Positions 21,401 to 31,316 of a DNA stretch of 64,000 nt are shown here, piece after piece. The notes beneath the pieces were generated by a model. It had not been told where the DNA came from. It worked only from the letters and a program-made list of their open reading frames with translations, and searched no databases. The stretch comes from Tetradesmus obliquus (taxonomy: Eukaryota > Chlorophyta > Chlorophyceae > Sphaeropleales > Scenedesmaceae): positions 2,277,001 through 2,341,000 of the forward strand of contig CP126195.1 of the NCBI GenBank assembly GCA_030272155.1, given 5' to 3'. The position numbers were made by a program, and so were the translations under genes. Position 1 is the first letter of the stretch. The number at the start of each line of letters is the position of its first letter.

Positions 21401-23032
21401 GGCCCCCTGTCCCTGTTTGACAGCAGCTCAGACACGCAAACGCCTATGGACCTGCCACATGCGTTTCCCCAGCAGTCCCTCCCTCCCCCACCACTGCGCC
21501 GCATGATTGCTGGTCTTCAAGCACTGGGCCCAGTCCGTGATGTGAAGGCGCTGGCACCAGCCGCGCCCTCCCCTGTGCTGCCCCTGCCGCATCCGCAGCA
21601 GCTGTCCGACATGCAGCAGCTGCGACAGCAGTTGCAGGCTGTGCAGGACGCGCCAGTGCTGGCGCCTGGGGCTTGGTGCAGCTTGGCGCCAGTGTTTGCC
21701 AACCCCTTCCTGCAAGCTGGGCTTGGGTTTGTGCCGGGCGGGCTGCAGTGCCTGCCGGTGCCCGCTAAGCGCAGGGAGCATGAGTGTCGTGGCGGCAAAT
21801 GCAGGCCGCGTCTTCGCACTGTGGCTGATCTTATTCGGGCGTGGTATCTCATTCAGCGTGTTGTTCAGCAGCAGTTGCCGCACCCGTTGCTGCCTTACGG
21901 CTCCAACTACAGCAATGCTGACAACGAGGCTGAGGATTTGCAAGGCCTGGTTGATAAACTGCCCGTTGCCTGGACTATGGCTGTTTTGCCTGTTGTGCAG
22001 CATCCTGCCGCAGACCGGCCTTGGCCGCCTGCGGCTGTGCCGGACCCACCATGTATACCTTCTGCAGCAGAACAGCAAGTTGAGGCCATGTTGGTGGCTC
22101 GGCTGGGTTGGCAAAATGTCCGAGGCAAGGCTGTTCCTGTTGCACAATTGTCTGTTAGTGAAGCCACCTCACTGCAGCTTGGTCCGCTGCGTGCTGAGCG
22201 CCGTGCGAAGCGCACTGGGTTTGTCCAGGCTGCGCTGGGCTCAGGGGCTGCACCAGCAGCAGTGATTGATGGCTTGAAGTGGGTGGCAGCTAACCAGAGC
22301 ATGCTTTGGAAGATGCGCTGGGATAATAGTTTCAAAGAGTTGTACTGGCGGCTTATTATGGATGGCCTGCCGACATCGCAGCGTATGCACAAGTCGGGTG
22401 ACACTTGCATGTGTGGCGCTGCCTGTCCTGGTTGGGTTCATCATTTTTGGGAGTGCCCTGTTGCGGTAGCAGTGATTGACAGTGTGCTGTCTGAGTTGCC
22501 TGCTGCTTGGTGCACGCGGGCTGCAGGCCGCCCGCCGCTTGCTATGCGGCATGTTTGGTTGATGCAGCCGCCAGCTGGCCCTACTAAGCTCCGCAGGGGC
22601 GTTTGGAAGGTTGTCTGCCTAGCTGCTCTAAATGCCATGGATGTTGGCAGACGACATGCTAATAAGCTGAGCATCCCGCCGCCCGCCCTGGCCGTGCAGC
22701 AGCCACCGCCGCTGCCGGCGGGCCAGGCGCTTATTACTGATACACTACAGCATGCAGCTCTCACTGCTGCGCAGCAACAGCATAATCAGCTGGTAGAGCA
22801 GCGCCGACAGCAGCAGCAGCTGCATCAACAACAACAGCGACAACAGCTGGTAGCGCAGATGTTACAGGAGGCTAAGCAGCAAGCGGTGTTAAGGTTTTGG
22901 GAGTTGCTTGCTGATTTTGTGGCAACAGAGGCAGCGCCCGCTACTTGGCGGGTTGCGGTGCCTGGCAATCACCCGTTTCTGTGCTCTGATCCAGCGCAGC
23001 TGCGCATTGTACTGGCGCCCCGCTCTGGTTGA
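18476..23032 (+). CDS. LINE ORF2: apurinic endonuclease + reverse transcriptase + zf-RVT
   Basis: 1518 codons, uninterrupted. Residues ~13-275 form an endonuclease/exonuclease/phosphatase domain (IVAVQECRL, FIGDWNFVDDP, VARLDRAYV, SDHFPLVLEL). Residues ~520-800 are the reverse transcriptase: SPGLDGLPVAVYK, NYRPITLLNTDYR, ALLDFAKAYDTLD, GVRQGCPLSPLLY and the catalytic FADD near residue 751. Residues ~1275-1330 match the zinc-binding region found after the RT in plant-type LINEs (WRLIMDGLPTSQRM, CMCGAACPGWVHHFWECP). A Gln-rich tail follows. The enzyme would nick the target and prime cDNA synthesis there. All key residues are present, so it may be active. Confidence 0.92.
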   Translation: MPGTTGPRRAGMRKHALRIASHSVGGVGCAGLLACAAQAAAAWVDLRLHIVAVQECRLQYDEVAQVMTALNAAAAQRAAATQQPHHAGFDYKYCINTDPLHPYSAGNLVLWQRQLVSEGSLQVLPEADADRDARGRLMVLHFKWGGHTINLANVYCPNASVDRQTYIADTLAPLWAANPANSIFIGDWNFVDDPAVDRRCLAGQPTTSDAPSRRAWQAAAPGAADAYRCLHPTRRSYTFIHRNPQIGHVARLDRAYVGSALRASVVSCTTAPSGVSDHFPLVLELAPLQPPKPTGPGLARARVDFWSSLPHRAQLKAWVLVALQGEPASDPARLVWWPSFKQRLLAKCREIRKAWRADTALPSYAAAQQQVQDALTQLGAAAGQPQIGTAMAALTAARAALRAAQQAAWTASERLQRQQWLHRGEQPNPCITEQLRALERSPTSRKVVALRSAAGAYVWEGAGPAKVAITQWAGVSAQPTVDPAAQAAILAAVASLPRQPAAADGSTTVTEEAVLKALSDSKPNTSPGLDGLPVAVYKHCKDLFAPVLARVFTAVGTLGQTPAGFLDGVVIGVFKAGDATLAANYRPITLLNTDYRLLARILASRLQQVLDQAISPTQTAFIKQRRIGHNIITVQLLLHALPADSTVVTALLDFAKAYDTLDRPFLLSVMSAMGVGPEFCKWVELLLTNTHACACMNGFVSGMRRFDAGVRQGCPLSPLLYLFVGEALLRFLQSKGIDISVQGITLSATQFADDTQVYLQSPAQVPQFLLHMQVMAAASGQQLNLHKSKLLLLGAAARQQHTALSQQHAAGVLPFCPVLQANVLGVCVGSDSPVDWSQKLAAVDAALARLSHIPQLSVFGRGMGSAAYGVSTLLYAAEFSDIPADVDRQHLVASVGKLVDRGLAPASTERRFTGVAARLLAGRPAEGGFGALPWLEHIRARHAWWGAQFATAPPDTELPWIRIGRALLHSKHKWWGPLSLFDSSSDTQTPMDLPHAFPQQSLPPPPLRRMIAGLQALGPVRDVKALAPAAPSPVLPLPHPQQLSDMQQLRQQLQAVQDAPVLAPGAWCSLAPVFANPFLQAGLGFVPGGLQCLPVPAKRREHECRGGKCRPRLRTVADLIRAWYLIQRVVQQQLPHPLLPYGSNYSNADNEAEDLQGLVDKLPVAWTMAVLPVVQHPAADRPWPPAAVPDPPCIPSAAEQQVEAMLVARLGWQNVRGKAVPVAQLSVSEATSLQLGPLRAERRAKRTGFVQAALGSGAAPAAVIDGLKWVAANQSMLWKMRWDNSFKELYWRLIMDGLPTSQRMHKSGDTCMCGAACPGWVHHFWECPVAVAVIDSVLSELPAAWCTRAAGRPPLAMRHVWLMQPPAGPTKLRRGVWKVVCLAALNAMDVGRRHANKLSIPPPALAVQQPPPLPAGQALITDTLQHAALTAAQQQHNQLVEQRRQQQQLHQQQQRQQLVAQMLQEAKQQAVLRFWELLADFVATEAAPATWRVAVPGNHPFLCSDPAQLRIVLAPRSG

Positions 23033-23626
23033 CCTTCCTGCCTCTGCATGTTGTGCTGTCAGCAGTTGTCGATTTTCCAGTTTCTGTCAAGGACATGTTG
23101 CATGTGTTGGGTGTCACAGCGCTGGTTTCTCAGCTCTTTCCTCCGTGCTGCGTGTTTCTGTCCTTGTCAGCCGTAAGGATTGCAGAAGCAGCAGAGCCCT
23201 AGTTTGCCTTAGTTTGCCTTAGTTTGCTTTGATTTGCCTGTCAGTCGTGCACTGCGTCAGTTGTGCATGCTCCTGCTTGCTGCAGTCTGGTGAGTACAGC
23301 AGTGCCTTGATGCAATCATGCCAGACATTCATGGTGAGCAGCACCTTTGTGCACCCCGCTTACTGTTTGGACCATGCTTGTCCTTCCCTGTGCGCTTTTT
23401 GCCTGGTGCGTGGAGCACATGCTGCTTTTCGTGCTGCTTTTCGCACTTGCTGCCCTGCATGTACATGTTCGTTTATGGGGAGATAGGGGCTGCGAGACGC
23501 CTCTGGAGTTTTCTTTGGTGGCGTCTTGTGGCTTGCTATCGAGTTCATACGATATGTGAGCTGAAAGTAGGGCGAGTGACTCACTCTCGGGTGATAGCTT
23601 GCCTTCTCCTGTAACAAGCCTCTCTC

Positions 23627-24405
23627 GAATTGATCGGTCATTTACAATCGATGTCCGTGAAGGGCAAAACAGTGCTGTTAATGCAGCAGAGTGCTGGTCA
23701 ATCGATCACTTCTTGCGACGTGATGTGTCGGGCCAGATGCTGTGGATCGATATGACCACAGAAACCACAAAACCAGAAAATACATACACAGTACTCAAAC
23801 ACTATGTTGAGTGCAAACAAAAGGCGCCATATACAACAGGTGCCTGCGTGGTGGTTCCTGCAAAGCCCACCAGCTGGCCCACACCATGGACTGAACTGTT
23901 GCAAGGTATGCAACAAGTAGCATCCTTCGATAAGCGCAGTCATATGTATGAAAACGTTCCAGCAGAACTGGCAACACAGGCCGTGGTGATATACTACGAC
24001 CCGCCACACTACATGCAGCTGCATAGCGCAACAGCTGCTGCCGCGCCGATGCTGACCATGAACTTCAACGGCACAGCAAATCAGGCAAATGCCACAATTG
24101 CTTTGGACTCTCAAGCCAGCACAAGCTTTGTGAGTACCACATGGCTGCAAAGAACAGGCATGACCTACAAGTCAACAGTTGCTGCAAGAGTGCAGCTGGC
24201 AGATGGCCACTGTGCCGAAACACTAGGAGTGGTCAAGTTGCGGATGCGCATAGGCCAATGGAAAGACACAGTCACCTGTCATGTGTTGGACATTAAAGGA
24301 TTCGACATCTTGCTAGGTGATACGTGGCTCACTGCAAACAGAGCCATCATGGACTTTGGCCACAAAGCAGTAAGCTGTTCAAGGGCAAAAAGAGGTTCAC
24401 CTTGA
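23627..24405 (+). pseudogene. Ty3/Gypsy Gag-end and aspartic protease, partial
   Basis: The open frame enters from the LINE tail; true element sequence begins at IDRSFTIDVREG. Near 24100 TIALDSQASTSFVSTTWL matches the retropepsin active-site region, but the usual D-S/T-G reads D-S-Q. GFDILLGDTWLTANRAIMDF near the end is the second protease motif. The frame ends at 24405, overlapping the next frame, into which translation would have to shift by -1 at about 24370. Confidence 0.8.
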
Positions 24406-25569
24406 AAGCCATTGCTCAGAAAAAGCGGCTGGGGAGCGAGTCTGCCAACCCAATGCTGCTAAGTGCGCTGCAGGTGAAGCGTTTCATGCGTAAACGCAGC
24501 AACAGGCACTTCTTGGTGCAGATCAAGGACTCTGATGCGCAGCAGTACCTCTGCTCCATGGTCCGGCAAAGCACAGACGGGTTGATCCCCCACGAGCGCT
24601 TAGACGCTATTCTAAAGGAATACGAGGACGTGTTTCAAGAGCTGCCTGAAGGCCTACCGCCTGAGAGGAAGACAGCACACGTTATCCCGTTGGTGCCTGG
24701 TGCACAGCCAGTGTATCGAGGTGTATACAGACTCACGGTCGGTGAAAAGGCAGAAGCAGAACGTATGATAGCAGATTTGCTTCGTAAAGGGCTGATTGAG
24801 CCTAGCAGCTCGCCGTGGGGAGCCTCAGTACTGTTTGTGCCAAAGCCAGACGGTAACTTACGGATGTGCATCGATTACAGGGCACTAAACAAGCTCACAG
24901 TAAAGAATAAGTATCCGCTGCCCAACATCCAAGAGCTCCTGGATTCGCTAGGAGACGCAAAGTGCCTGTCAGGTCTCGACCTGGCATCAGGCTACTGGCA
25001 GATAAGGATAAGCGAGTCAGACACTCCGCTGACGGCATTCAACACGCATATGGGCCATTATCAATGGCGAGTTCTGAGCATGGGGTTGACTAACGCCCCC
25101 GGGACGTTTCAAGCGTGCATGAACGACATTTTCAGAGATTGCAAGAGTTTTGTTCTTGTATATCTAGATGATATTCTCATCTACAGTCGCACGCCCGAGG
25201 AGCACGAACAACACCTGAAAATCGTGCTGAACAGGCTGCGAGAACATAAGTTCTATGCGAAAAGAGCCAAGTGCAACTTCAATCAAAAGGAAATTGCATT
25301 CTTAGGCCACATTGTTGGTGCCGAGGGCATCAAAGTCGATCACAGGAAGGTGGCAACAGTAGAGTCATGGCCAGTGCCACAGGACACGCATCAGCTGCGG
25401 TCATTCCTGGGCCTAGCCAACTACTTCAGGCGATTCATACAGGGTTATAGTTCCCTCACAGCGCCTTTAAACGATTTGTTGCGCAAAGAAAGATCAGTCT
25501 CCAAAGAATGGGGACAGGCGCAGCAGGATGCCTTCCTGGGAGTCAAGCATGCGCTTACACATGCCCCAG
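24324..25569 (+). pseudogene. Ty3/Gypsy reverse transcriptase, cut by CACTA insertion
   Basis: Homology to the upstream protease resumes at KLFKGKKRFTLKA (about 24372). The RT core is complete: PYRGVYRLTVGEK-type entry, LIEPSSSPWGASVLFVPKPD, RMCIDYRALNKLT, YPLPNIQELLDSL, the catalytic YLDDILIYSR near residue 280, and LGHIVGAEGIK. It breaks off in the linker to RNase H (...LTHAP) where the CACTA transposon starts. The open frame runs on to 25745 inside the transposon and would add about 59 foreign residues. Confidence 0.88.
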
Positions 25570-26402
25570 CACTATGGTCAAGGCCCATCCACATCTCATC
25601 CACAAATCGTCCACATCAGGTCATACACAGTGCCATCCACAGCGGACTACGGCCATCCATAGGCCATCCACATCCGTCTGGGTCCATACGGCGTGTGGAT
25701 GAACTTCGAGCACTTGTGGATGAAGTTGTGGATAGGGCCAAATGAGCCTCGAATCACTGATAAAACATGTTAAACATTGATATATAACAATAATCGATGA
25801 TTTCCCGTCGCGCTGGTGCCGGGTACGCGAGCACAGCGTGCAGCAGCAGAAGCAGCAGCAGGTAACAAAGCTTGCAAGGCCAAGTCACCGCTGCTCCTGC
25901 TGCAACTTCAACACCAGGCCACAGGTACAGAAACACAGACAAGACTGCCGCAAAGTGTGCTATGTCCCTGCAATGCAACACCATGCTGTGACGTGCCACA
26001 TGCAACCTGAACCATTGTGTTCTGTCTGATCAGACAGAGTGTCATGACACTGCTCAGTAGCATGTTGCTTGCCACTCCAGCATCCCTTCTTGCTGTGTCA
26101 GGCCTTAAGCTGCTGCTAAACCGTGCATTTGATGGAATGCAAGCTCCACGACGCCTGCTTGCTGCGGCTACACATAGCTTGCAACTCGGCAACCTGCTTA
26201 TCAGCCTGCACTGCATTGGGCAAGTCAGCAGCAGTCGCAGTAGCAGCAGCAGCAACAACAAAGGCAGCAAAGTGTTTCAGAAGTCTGTGTTAGACGTGCA
26301 ACTGCTACAGCAGCGCTGCTGCTGCCAAAACCACATGCAGGAACCGTATAACTTCGTCCATTTACATGCAAAGTGCGGCGCTGCTTCTTGAAGGAGTGGC
26401 CA

Positions 26403-26434
<32 letters not shown>

Positions 26435-28562
26435 TTCTCAGTATACAAGCACTGGCATGTCCCGGCCCCACACAACATGTGGCACAAGTCTGACGCTGCT
26501 ACTGCTGCGGAGGTGATCTGACACTAGGCAGGCACGTGATCTGTGTTGCGCTGCGCAATACCATGGATGGCGCCCTGCATGCTCGACCTTGCACGTACCT
26601 GTCAACAAGTCCCAGACTGCTGTTGACAGTGAGGTGGTTGTGCGCGAGTAAGCTGTCGCACTGTTGGCTGCTTGCCTGCATACTGCTTGATGCACTGGAC
26701 GAACCTGCAGCAAACTAACACGTGTGGTGAGTGCTGTGCAAACGGCAGCTGCTAATGCATCGAGGATTGCAGGCACCCGGTGGTGCCACCCAAGCCATCA
26801 ACATGCATCACATGTACTGCTGCTGCTTCTGCTGCCAGTGTTACCGTGGTGCCGCATGCATGCAGGGCTGCAGCCGCTAGTGCCATCACATGCTACTGCA
26901 GCCACTGCCAGCTGTTGTCGTTGCTGTGCACTGCCTCTGGGGTCATGTAGCTGTCGCTGCACCTGTGCTTCTGCTGTACACCTGGCAGCAAGATCCTCTC
27001 ACCTGGCATCAAGCTGTTGCAGCCGTTGAGTGTGCTGTTGTTGCTTGACATTATTGGCGCAGCATCGCAACTTGGCAACTTGGCATCCAAGTCAAGGGAA
27101 ATAGCCATGGCAGCCTGTGCGCAGCGTGGCAGCACAACACTTACCAGGATCAAGACACGGTGAACAGAGATGCGCTTGTGTCTTGCACAAGCCGACTTTT
27201 CTGTGTTAGCATGTGCACAAATGCGATTCGCCAAGCCAGGCATGCGCAACAACATACATGTGACCCGATGCATGTTTAGTATGCTACATAGCACTGCTTC
27301 ACTTGCGCTACCCTGACAAAGCTGTTACGGGCTGAGCGTTCGCCCTACGGCGTAAGTGCCCCTCACAAAAAGACCGCTGCCTGCCTGCAGGACAAGATGC
27401 ACATGCGTGCATAGGGACTGCAGTCCGCTGCTGCTGTCAGCTGGTCAGCTGCTGATGTCACCACCTGCCTAGTGGCTTGCACAGCTTGCTCACCTGCTGT
27501 CTGCTGCTTTAAGTTTGGTGCAATTGCAGATCCAGCATCCAGGATGTGCCGCCCACACATGTGTGCCTTGCCGTGCATGTATGTTGTGCATGCCTGCTGC
27601 TGCTCCTGCTGCTGCTGCTGTGCAACTCCTGCTGCATCAGCTGGCACTAGTATGGTCAACGCTGCAGTAGCTCTGCTAGCACCATTGCGTATGTGGATTT
27701 AGTAACGAACGAAGCAGGCGCACGACAGTGATCGGCCCATTATAAACCACAACAGCCATGGTTGCTGTTGGCAGCAGCACTGTTGATCTGGCTGATCCTG
27801 GGCTGGTGACTTGCATTGCGCCTGCTGTGTTCAATGCAACCGTTACGGCGTAACATTTTGCTTGAAGATGGCGCCATCGATCGCTTGTGAAAGCAGCCAG
27901 GCAGGTACGCTGCATTCCCTCACGATGCTGTTTATTCAGGCATTACTCAGGCGCAGTTAGCAGGTCAGTTGGAGTCACGGCTTCTATTTGTTAAGCTTGC
28001 ATCAGCCATGGGGTGCTCCGCAGCAGGGTGGGCTGTCAGTTCCAAACCACGATGTTTGAACAGATGTTAGGAGCGCGACCAATGCTGTCGAACGCTTTCC
28101 TTCTATCAAACCATTTGATTCAAAATTATACTGAATTTGGCCATCCAATTTCTGCTGGCAGCAAGATGTGCCATCGGTACACCAAGTGCTTCACCTTAGT
28201 CCTGCAGGGTTGCAAGGGACTGCAGTAGTACAACAACCACGGCTAAACGAAAATTACTAATCAGGAAATAGCATAGTCTGCGTCTAATGTGCATGTGTCC
28301 TGCCAGGCCTGCACCTGCACCTGGCATCTGGCCCAGTCACTGGGTGGGCCCACCGGGGGGCTTCTGCAGTACACTGTTGCCGCTGGACAGGTGTGCTGTC
28401 CTTGTATAACCATACCATGCACTTAAACACTCATCGACGGCATCAGTTACAGCTTCTGCCGGCAGCCACTGAACAGTCATCCACAGCATGCTGCTGTGGA
28501 TGCACCGGTCAGGCGCTGTGGACGACTTGAGGATGGTTTGTGGATCAGGCTTGGCCATAGTG
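25570..28562. mobile_element. Non-autonomous CACTA (EnSpm/CMC) DNA transposon
   Basis: Ends are CACTATGGTCAAGG (25570-25583) and, inverted, CACTATGGCCAAGC (28562-28549). Imperfect inversion continues for about 45 bp. Target duplication is CAG (25567-25569, 28563-28565). Removing the element and one CAG brings the two Ty3 frames together as ...HAP-V-LRIPD..., the sequence expected at this point of Ty3 pol. Subterminal regions (25583-25740, 28470-28550) carry many copies of CATCCAC/GTGGATG in both orientations. CACTA ends, 3-bp duplication and subterminal repeats are the superfamily's hallmarks. In 2993 bp I see no transposase, so it would depend on a partner elsewhere. Confidence 0.85.
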
Positions 28563-28565
28563 CAG

Positions 28566-30445
28566 TACTGCGCATACCAGACCTGCAGGCAGCCCTTGCA
28601 GGAAAAGCTCCACTAGAGCTAGTCACGGATGCCTCAAAACTGGGCATGGGAGGAGTGCTCATGCAAGAAGGACGCGTAATTGCCTTCGAAAGCAAACGCT
28701 TTGACAAACATGAGGTAAACTATGGCACGCCAGAAAAGGAATTACTGGCAGTGATACATGCACTGAAGCACTTCAGACACTATGTGCTGGGAGTGCCTAC
28801 AACACTCATCACAGATCATGCCCCAAACGTGTTCTTTGAAGAACAGAAGGTGCTCTCACCGAGACAGTCGCGTTGGTATGAGTTCCTCACACAGTTCACA
28901 CACCTCAAGTGGGAATACAGACCAGGCAGAACAAATGTGGCAGACCCACTCAGCAGAAAGCCTGGCGAAATTTTTGCTAGCTTACAGCTATGGGCTATCA
29001 CCCGCTATAAAGGAAAGAAAAGGCCGGCAGTGGCGGAAGTGGTGGTTGGGTCACCGGCGGCACAGCCGACGGGTCAAACCAACCCTGCTACACCGCAGTG
29101 CAAGCTGTCTGGCAAGGGCATGGTTGCGAAGAAAGTGCGGTTCATGGAGGAGCTGGTGCAACATGCACCCGAAATAACAGAGGTACAGCCGTGGAGGACA
29201 GCCGCGCACTACCCTCCTCCTCCTAAAAGCGCCTTAAAGACAGCAACAGATGAGGCTGCCATGGCAGATGGGAAGCTTGCCCCTCCTATGGAGATTGATC
29301 CAATCGCAGAAGACAAAAGAATAGCAGACCTTGCTCAACGTATCATGGAAGGATACGAGACAGATGAGTGGTTTGCTAACACAGAAAATGTCAAACAGTT
29401 GACACATCAGGCAGGCCTGTACTATGCAAAAGCAAAAGACGGCACAACAGTGCTGGTGATACCAGATGCAGGCACCCTAAGACAGGAGTGCATACAGGAC
29501 TGCCATGATGCAACTTTTGCAGGACACATGGGCATCACAAAAACCATTAAGTTGGCTGAACGCACGTTCTGGTGGCCCTCTATGAAGGCTGACATCGAAC
29601 GTTTTGTCAAGACATGTGTACACTGTCAACGGAACAAAAGCAGTAACAGAAAGCCGGCAGGTCTGCTCAAGCCGCTGCCAATCTCTGGCAGACGGTGGGA
29701 GTGTGTGTCCATGGACTGGATCACTGGTCTTCCTGTAACAGAGGACAACTATGATGCTATCGCAGTTATTGTCGATAAGCTCACAAAGATGGTGCGATTG
29801 GCGCCTTGCAGGACAACGGATGGCGCGCTGGAAACAGCAGAAATGCTGTTGGATGTGCTGTTCAAGTCACATGGCATGCCACGCACTATAATATCCGACA
29901 GAGACCCACGCTTTACAAGCGATCTGTTCAAAGAAATCTGCAAGCACATGCGTGTGAAGCAGGCACTGAGTACAGCGTTCCGACCGCAGACAGATGGTCA
30001 AACGGAACGGGTCAACAGAGTGCTGGGAGACATGCTACGCTGCTACGTAGCCCCCAAGCGAGATGATTGGGACAAGCTATTATGCTTGGCTGAATTTGCG
30101 ATCAACAACGCATACCATGAGTCACTGGGAACGACACCGTTCTTCCTAAACTATGGTCAGCACCCATTGACGCCTGTATCAGGCAAGTTCGACAGTAATG
30201 TTCCTGCAGCCTTACACTTTACAGTAGGCTTACAGGCAGAGCTAGCGCGCGCGAAACAGTTGCTTCATGACGCCCAGCAGAGGCAGAAGCACTACGCCGA
30301 TAAGGCTTTGCGAGAAATCGAGCCTTATATTCCCGGCGTGAGCCAAGTCTGGCTCAACAGCAAGCACCTGACATTCAAAACAGGCGATTCCAGCAAGAAG
30401 CGCTTCTTGCAGCTAGCTGCTGCCCAGATGGGTAGGCCCGTTTGA
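28566..30445 (+). pseudogene. Ty3/Gypsy RNase H and integrase
   Basis: RNase H begins LRIPDLQAAL and shows LVTDASKLGMGGVLMQ, YGTPEKELLAVIHALKHF, LITDHAPNVF and RTNVADPLSRKP. A basic linker leads to the integrase zinc-binding motif (HDATFAGHMG...CVHCQRNK) and the catalytic core with the D-D-E triad in SMDWITGLP, ISDRDPRFTS and DGQTERVNRVL. The frame continues upstream to 28496 inside the CACTA element. It ends early at 30445 after a probable 10-bp insertion (30410-30419), beyond which the homologous sequence (RWVGPFEVLDRIGELAYRL) continues in another frame. Confidence 0.88.
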
Positions 30446-30446
30446 G

Positions 30447-30836
30447 GTGCTTGACAGAATCGGAGAGCTGGCATATAGGCTTAAATTGCCTGCCAAATGG
30501 AAGATCCATGATGTCTTCCATGCGTCCTTACTTAAGCCCGTAAAAACAGATGGTCGATACAAAGGCTTCCACCCTGTGTTTGACCTGGACGGTGCTGGTG
30601 GACAGGAGGTAGAAGTGATTCTATCCCATGAAGAGAAAACCACCGGCAAGAAACGACCTATGCTGCGTAAGCGGTATCTGGTCAAGTTCCAAGGGCTGGG
30701 ACAAGAGCACAACACTTGGGTTCCAGAGAAACGGTTGCAAAGGGACTGCTGTCACAACTGCCCTGCAGTGCTACAGGCATACTGGGATGAACGTGTGCGC
30801 CCACGCGGCAGCACCGGGATTTCTAGGACTGCTTAG
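30447..30836 (+). pseudogene. Ty3/Gypsy integrase C-terminus with chromodomain
   Basis: LDRIGELAYRLKLP and IHDVFHASLLKPV are the integrase C-terminal module. They are followed by a chromodomain: EVEVILSHEE, RYLVKFQGLGQEHNTWVPE. Chromodomains steer such elements to marked chromatin. The segment was originally continuous with the preceding frame. Confidence 0.88.
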
Positions 30837-31244
30837 CGCCTGCATCAGTCATATACAGACTTGTTGGTTGAGTATCGCTGCAACTATGGTTGTTGCACCT
30901 GTGCAAGCTTGCTTGATTCACGGTTTCTCAGAAACGGCCTCAAGTTCTCTTACGCTCTCCGACGGCAAGCGCTATGGCGTATTGCCCCTGATGCAGGCAC
31001 ATGGCCAGTGCCTCCCCACTTATACATACATATCGCATCAGGATAAAATGGACCTTGCCACCCGGTGCAATCCACTCGGGTGTTACCTCGGCAGAACCGG
31101 GTAATGCTGCTTCTGCGCCTTCGCGCGCATTTTAATAGGGTGTGAGATGGGGTCCACACCACCACTAATTCAACAGTTTTCTCCACATCTATCTGTTCCT
31201 TTGGATCTCGCGGGTGATTCCGTGGTTCAACGGGGACGTTGAAG

Positions 31245-31316
31245 ATAGGTGGGGGGGAGTTGTAACGGGGACCTGTGGTGACACTGTCCGGTGACATGTC
31301 TCTATAGCCCGTTACA
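31245..31316 (+). repeat. Polypurine tract and start of the 3' LTR (Ty3 element)
   Basis: 31245-31260 is a purine-rich run with seven G's ending AGT. TGTAACGGGG starts at 31261. The 26 bases 31245-31270 are identical to the minus strand of 14782-14757 in the miniature LTR element. The repeat has TG...CA ends and an inverted TGTAACGGG/CCCGTTACA, closing at 31316. Confidence 0.7.

Larger units (their letters stand above)
17890..23626 (+). mobile_element. Near full-length LINE (APE-type non-LTR retrotransposon)
   Basis: Contains ORF1 (17924-18475), ORF2 (18476-23032) and a 594-bp 3' UTR. Its 3' terminus is fixed at 23626 by the 80-bp truncated copy at 15427-15506, which shares exactly this end. 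The 5' terminus is set only by where the miniature LTR sequence stops (17889). The 3' flank is Ty3/Gypsy pol sequence, so the LINE lies at the broken 5' edge of the Ty3 element. Reading frames are intact, which suggests a young copy. No convincing target duplication was found. Confidence 0.8.
23627..31316 (+). mobile_element. Ty3/Gypsy chromodomain retrotransposon, 5'-truncated and interrupted
   Basis: Order is protease, reverse transcriptase, [CACTA insertion 25570-28562], RNase H, integrase, chromodomain: a chromovirus layout. Gag and the 5' LTR are missing, cut off at the LINE boundary. A polypurine tract at 31245-31260 precedes a terminal repeat starting TGTAACGGGG at 31261. That repeat ends either at 31316 (56 bp, ...CCCGTTACA) or at 31506 (...CCTGTTACA). 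The reading frame is broken at about 24370 and about 30410, so this copy cannot move by itself. Confidence 0.85.

Noticed and set aside
25570-28562. Reading the Ty3 split as a very long intron
   Set aside because: The segment has CACTA ends and a CAG target duplication, not GT-AG borders, and joins the frame only when one CAG is removed.
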